The position numbers were made by a program, and so were the translations under genes. The notes beneath the pieces are model-generated. The model ran no database searches. It was not told the DNA's origin and saw only the letters and a list, made by a program, of their open reading frames with translations. 19,595 nt of DNA, taken from NCBI GenBank assembly GCA_038232215.1, contig JBBSIG010000014.1, positions 1 through 19,595 of the forward strand, given 5' to 3'. Below are positions 17,091 to 19,595 of this stretch, one piece after another (positions within the stretch are counted from its first letter, which is position 1; each line of letters begins with the position of its first letter). The DNA comes from JBBSIG01 sp038232215 (lineage in GTDB: Bacteria > Actinomycetota > Thermoleophilia > Gaiellales > Gaiellaceae).

Positions 17091-19538
17091 ATGGATCGGT
17101 ACGACCCGCAACGAATCGAGCGAGCGTGGCAGGCGGTCTGGGCCGACGAGCGCGCCTTCAGCGTGCCGAACCCGGACGAGGCCGGCGTGGACGCCCAGGC
17201 GAAGCACTACTCGCTCGAGATGTGGCCGTACCCGTCGGGCACCCTGCACATGGGGCACGTGCTCGTCTACACGCTCGGCGACGTGCTCACGCACTTCCGG
17301 CGGCGCGGAGGCGAGCACGTGCTGCGCCCGATGGGCTTCGACTCCTTCGGCCTGCCCGCCGAGAACGCCGCCATCCGCGAGGGTGGGCACCCGCGGGAGA
17401 TCACGGAGCGGAACATCAAGGCGATCCGGGCCTCCATGCGGCGGATGGGGTGGGCGATCGACTGGGAACGGGAGGTGTCGGCGCACCAGCCCGAGTACTA
17501 CCGCTGGACGCAGTGGCTCTTCCTGCGCCTCTTCGAGGCTGGGCTCGCCTATCGCAAGGCGGCACCGGTCAAGTGGTGTCCGAACGACCAGACCGTGCTC
17601 GCGAACGAGCAGGTCAAGGACGGCCGCTGCGCGCGCTGCGGCGCCGAGGTGGAGGCGAAGAACCTCGAGCAGTGGTTCTTCCGCATCACGGACTACGCCG
17701 ACCAGCTGCTCGACGAGATGGAGCTGCTCGAGAGCTGGCCGGAGCGCATCCTCGCCATGCAGCGGAACTGGATCGGGCGCTCGCACGGGGCCAGGATCGT
17801 CTTTCGCGTCGAGGAGCTCGGCCTCGAGCTGCCCGTCTTCACGACGCGGCCCGACACGCTCTTCGGCTCCACGTTCTTCGTGGTCGCGCCCGAGCACCCG
17901 CTCGTCGAGCGGCTCGCTGTCGGCTCGCCGAACGAGGCCGCGATCCGCGACTACGTGCGCGCCACCGCGGCGAAGACCGCCGTCGAGCGGCTCGAGACCG
18001 ACGAGAAGACCGGCGTCTTCACGGGCCACTTCGCCACCAATCCCGCCGACGAGGCGCGCCTGCCGATCTGGATCGCCGACTACGTGCTCGCCGACTACGG
18101 CACGGGCGCGATCATGGCCGTGCCCGCGCATGACGAGCGCGACTTCGAGTTCGCGGAGCGCTTCGAGCTGCCCGTACAAGCCGTGGTCGTCCCCAAGGCG
18201 GAGCGAGGCGAGAGCGCCGGAGAGGGCGCGTTCGTCGGGCACTCGGACGACGAGGTGCTCGTCGACTCCGGGCGCTTCTCCGGCATGTCGAGCCCGGAGG
18301 CGAAGGAGGCGATCGTGGCGTGGCTCGCCGAGCGTGGTCGCGGGAGCGCCACCGTGAACTACCGCCTGCGCGACTGGGGCTTCTCGCGACAGCGCTACTG
18401 GGGCTGCCCGATCCCGATCGTCTACTGCGACCGCTGCGGCCTCGTACCGGTCCCGGACGCGGAGCTGCCCGTCCGGCTGCCGGAGATCGAGGACTACCTG
18501 CCGCGCGGCAAGGCCCCGCTCGCCTCCGCCGAGGAGTGGGTGCGCACGGGCTGCCCGCGCTGCGGCGGCGACGCGCGACGCGAGGTCGAGACGATGGACA
18601 CCTTCGTCGACTCGTCCTGGTACTTCCTGCGCTACTGCGACCCGCAGAACGAGGAGGCGCCCTTCGATCGCCGGCTGGTCGACTACTGGCTGCCGGCGAA
18701 CCAGTACATCGGCGGCGTCGACCACGCGACGGTGCACCTGATCTACGCCCGGTTCTTCGTGAAGGTGTTGAACGACCTCGGCCTGGTCGGCTTTCGCGAG
18801 CCGTTCCTGCGCCTCTTCTCGAACGGGTGGGTGCAGCTCGGCGGGTCGAAGATGTCGAAGTCGAAGGGCAACGTGACGGGCCCGGACGAGCTCGTGGCCG
18901 CCTACGGGGCGGACGCGGTTCGCCTGACCATCCTCTTCCTGGCGCCCGCCGATCAGGACATGGAGTGGACCGAGGAGAGCGTGCAGGGAATGGTGCGCTT
19001 CGTCCGCCGCCTCTGGCGTGTCGTGGACGAGGTGGCGGAGCGCGCGCCGCGCGACGGAGCCCCGCAGGGCCCGCTCGCGCGGAAGGCGCACGAGACGATC
19101 GCCAAGGTGACGGACGACATCGGTCGGCGCTTCCAGTTCCACACGCCGATCTCCGCAGTCATGGAGCTCGTGAACATGCTCTCGGGCGCCACCTCCGATC
19201 CGGCCGCCCGGCTCGCCGCCGAGACGGCCGTCAGCCTGATCCAGCCCTATGCCCCGCACGTCGCCGAGGAGCTGTGGAGCCGGCTCGGTCACGAGCGGCT
19301 CTGGGAGGAGCCGTGGCCCCGGGCCGACGAGGCGCTGCTCCGGCGCGAGACGTTCCAGCTCGTCGTGCAGGTCAACGGCAAGGTCCGGGACCGGGTCGAG
19401 GTGGCGGCGGATGCGTCGGAGGAGGAGCTCGTCGCCTGCGCCGAGGGCTCGCCGAGAGTGCAGCAGCACTTGAGCGGCAAGCGGATTCGGCAGCGCGTCG
19501 TCGTGCCGCGCAAGCTCGTCAACCTCGTCGTCGGGTAG
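17091..19538 (+). CDS. leuS: leucyl-tRNA synthetase
   Basis: This 815-residue class I synthetase charges tRNA-Leu with leucine. The HIGH motif appears as HMGH (53-56) within PYPSGTLHMGHV and the KMSKS motif is exact (587-591) in GGSKMSKSKGN. The CP1 editing domain shows TTRPDTLFGSTFFVVAPEHP and the HDERDFEFA region that hydrolyses mischarged tRNA. Cysteine pairs WCPNDQ, CARCG, CDRCG and CPRCGG suggest zinc-binding knuckles. VNGKVRDRVEV starts the C-terminal domain. The length is normal for a bacterial enzyme. ATG 17091 is chosen because MDRYDPQRIERAWQAVW matches the family N-terminus. GGAGG lies only 3 nt upstream, a short spacing. The frame is open back to 16899, but using those starts would translate the terminator. 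Expression is probably set by the leader attenuator. Confidence 0.98.
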   Translation: MDRYDPQRIERAWQAVWADERAFSVPNPDEAGVDAQAKHYSLEMWPYPSGTLHMGHVLVYTLGDVLTHFRRRGGEHVLRPMGFDSFGLPAENAAIREGGHPREITERNIKAIRASMRRMGWAIDWEREVSAHQPEYYRWTQWLFLRLFEAGLAYRKAAPVKWCPNDQTVLANEQVKDGRCARCGAEVEAKNLEQWFFRITDYADQLLDEMELLESWPERILAMQRNWIGRSHGARIVFRVEELGLELPVFTTRPDTLFGSTFFVVAPEHPLVERLAVGSPNEAAIRDYVRATAAKTAVERLETDEKTGVFTGHFATNPADEARLPIWIADYVLADYGTGAIMAVPAHDERDFEFAERFELPVQAVVVPKAERGESAGEGAFVGHSDDEVLVDSGRFSGMSSPEAKEAIVAWLAERGRGSATVNYRLRDWGFSRQRYWGCPIPIVYCDRCGLVPVPDAELPVRLPEIEDYLPRGKAPLASAEEWVRTGCPRCGGDARREVETMDTFVDSSWYFLRYCDPQNEEAPFDRRLVDYWLPANQYIGGVDHATVHLIYARFFVKVLNDLGLVGFREPFLRLFSNGWVQLGGSKMSKSKGNVTGPDELVAAYGADAVRLTILFLAPADQDMEWTEESVQGMVRFVRRLWRVVDEVAERAPRDGAPQGPLARKAHETIAKVTDDIGRRFQFHTPISAVMELVNMLSGATSDPAARLAAETAVSLIQPYAPHVAEELWSRLGHERLWEEPWPRADEALLRRETFQLVVQVNGKVRDRVEVAADASEEELVACAEGSPRVQQHLSGKRIRQRVVVPRKLVNLVVG

Positions 19539-19546
19539 GCGCCGGC

Positions 19547-19566
19547 GAGGCGCCCGCGTGCGCCTC
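19547..19566 (+). terminator. GC-rich hairpin after leuS
   Basis: GAGGCGC (19547-19553) and GCGCCTC (19560-19566) form a perfect 7-bp stem with a 6-nt loop, 8 nt after the leuS stop. No T-run follows, so it would be a U-less hairpin terminator, a type proposed for high-GC actinobacteria. Confidence 0.45.
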
Positions 19567-19595
19567 TCGTGACAGAGACGGTACGGACACGTGAC

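Noticed and set aside
19569..19595. Possible start of a next gene (GTG at 19569, reading MTETVRTRD)
   Set aside because: Only nine codons are visible and no Shine-Dalgarno or -10 supports it, so I do not annotate it.

Overview
The window is about 70% G+C, with GTG or TTG starts on many genes, very tight gene packing and almost no intergenic DNA. A fused CofG-CofH F420 enzyme (FbiC) and an argCJBD-R-GH cluster point to a high-GC actinobacterium. The class Thermoleophilia (Gaiellales/Solirubrobacterales type) is my best guess, from gene style only. Nothing points to a phage, plasmid or integrated island.

Left part (1-4883). The tail of an unidentified gene is followed by a small DUF4177-like protein. 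That gene runs tail-to-tail into, and overlaps by 85 bp, a class III (CaiB/BaiF) CoA-transferase on the minus strand. Only 21 bp beyond the CoA-transferase start, a plus-strand run begins: a DedA-family membrane protein, a large DUF255 (YyaL/SPATA20-like) thioredoxin-fold protein, and an alpha/beta hydrolase. The last two overlap by 4 bp.

Middle part (4884-7751). A 31-bp near-perfect palindrome and a probably leaderless promoter precede fbiC (FO synthase, both radical-SAM halves in one chain). fbiC converges on the big minus-strand operon across a 396-bp non-coding gap. This gap holds two direct copies of a 52-bp element with internal palindromes, plus a 19-bp tandem duplication at the edge of one copy.

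Right part (7752-16844, minus strand). Nine genes in the order argC-argJ-argB-argD-argR-argG-argH-lysA-quinoprotein dehydrogenase overlap one another without exception, by 1, 4 or 20 bp. They should form one translationally coupled operon. Together they encode most of the acetylated arginine pathway, the arginine repressor, diaminopimelate decarboxylase and a secreted GSDH-type quinoprotein. argA and argF are not in the window. A candidate ARG box overlaps the -10 of argC.

Far right (16845-19595). Divergent from argC is leuS, preceded by a compact leader. The leader has a likely leaderless six-codon ORF ending in three consecutive rare leucine codons (CTT CTT TTG) and a stop, then a stem-loop, then a textbook intrinsic terminator (7-bp stem, TCTTTTTTT) just before the leuS Shine-Dalgarno. 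I read this as leucine-responsive attenuation of leucyl-tRNA synthetase, and it is the most interesting feature of the window.
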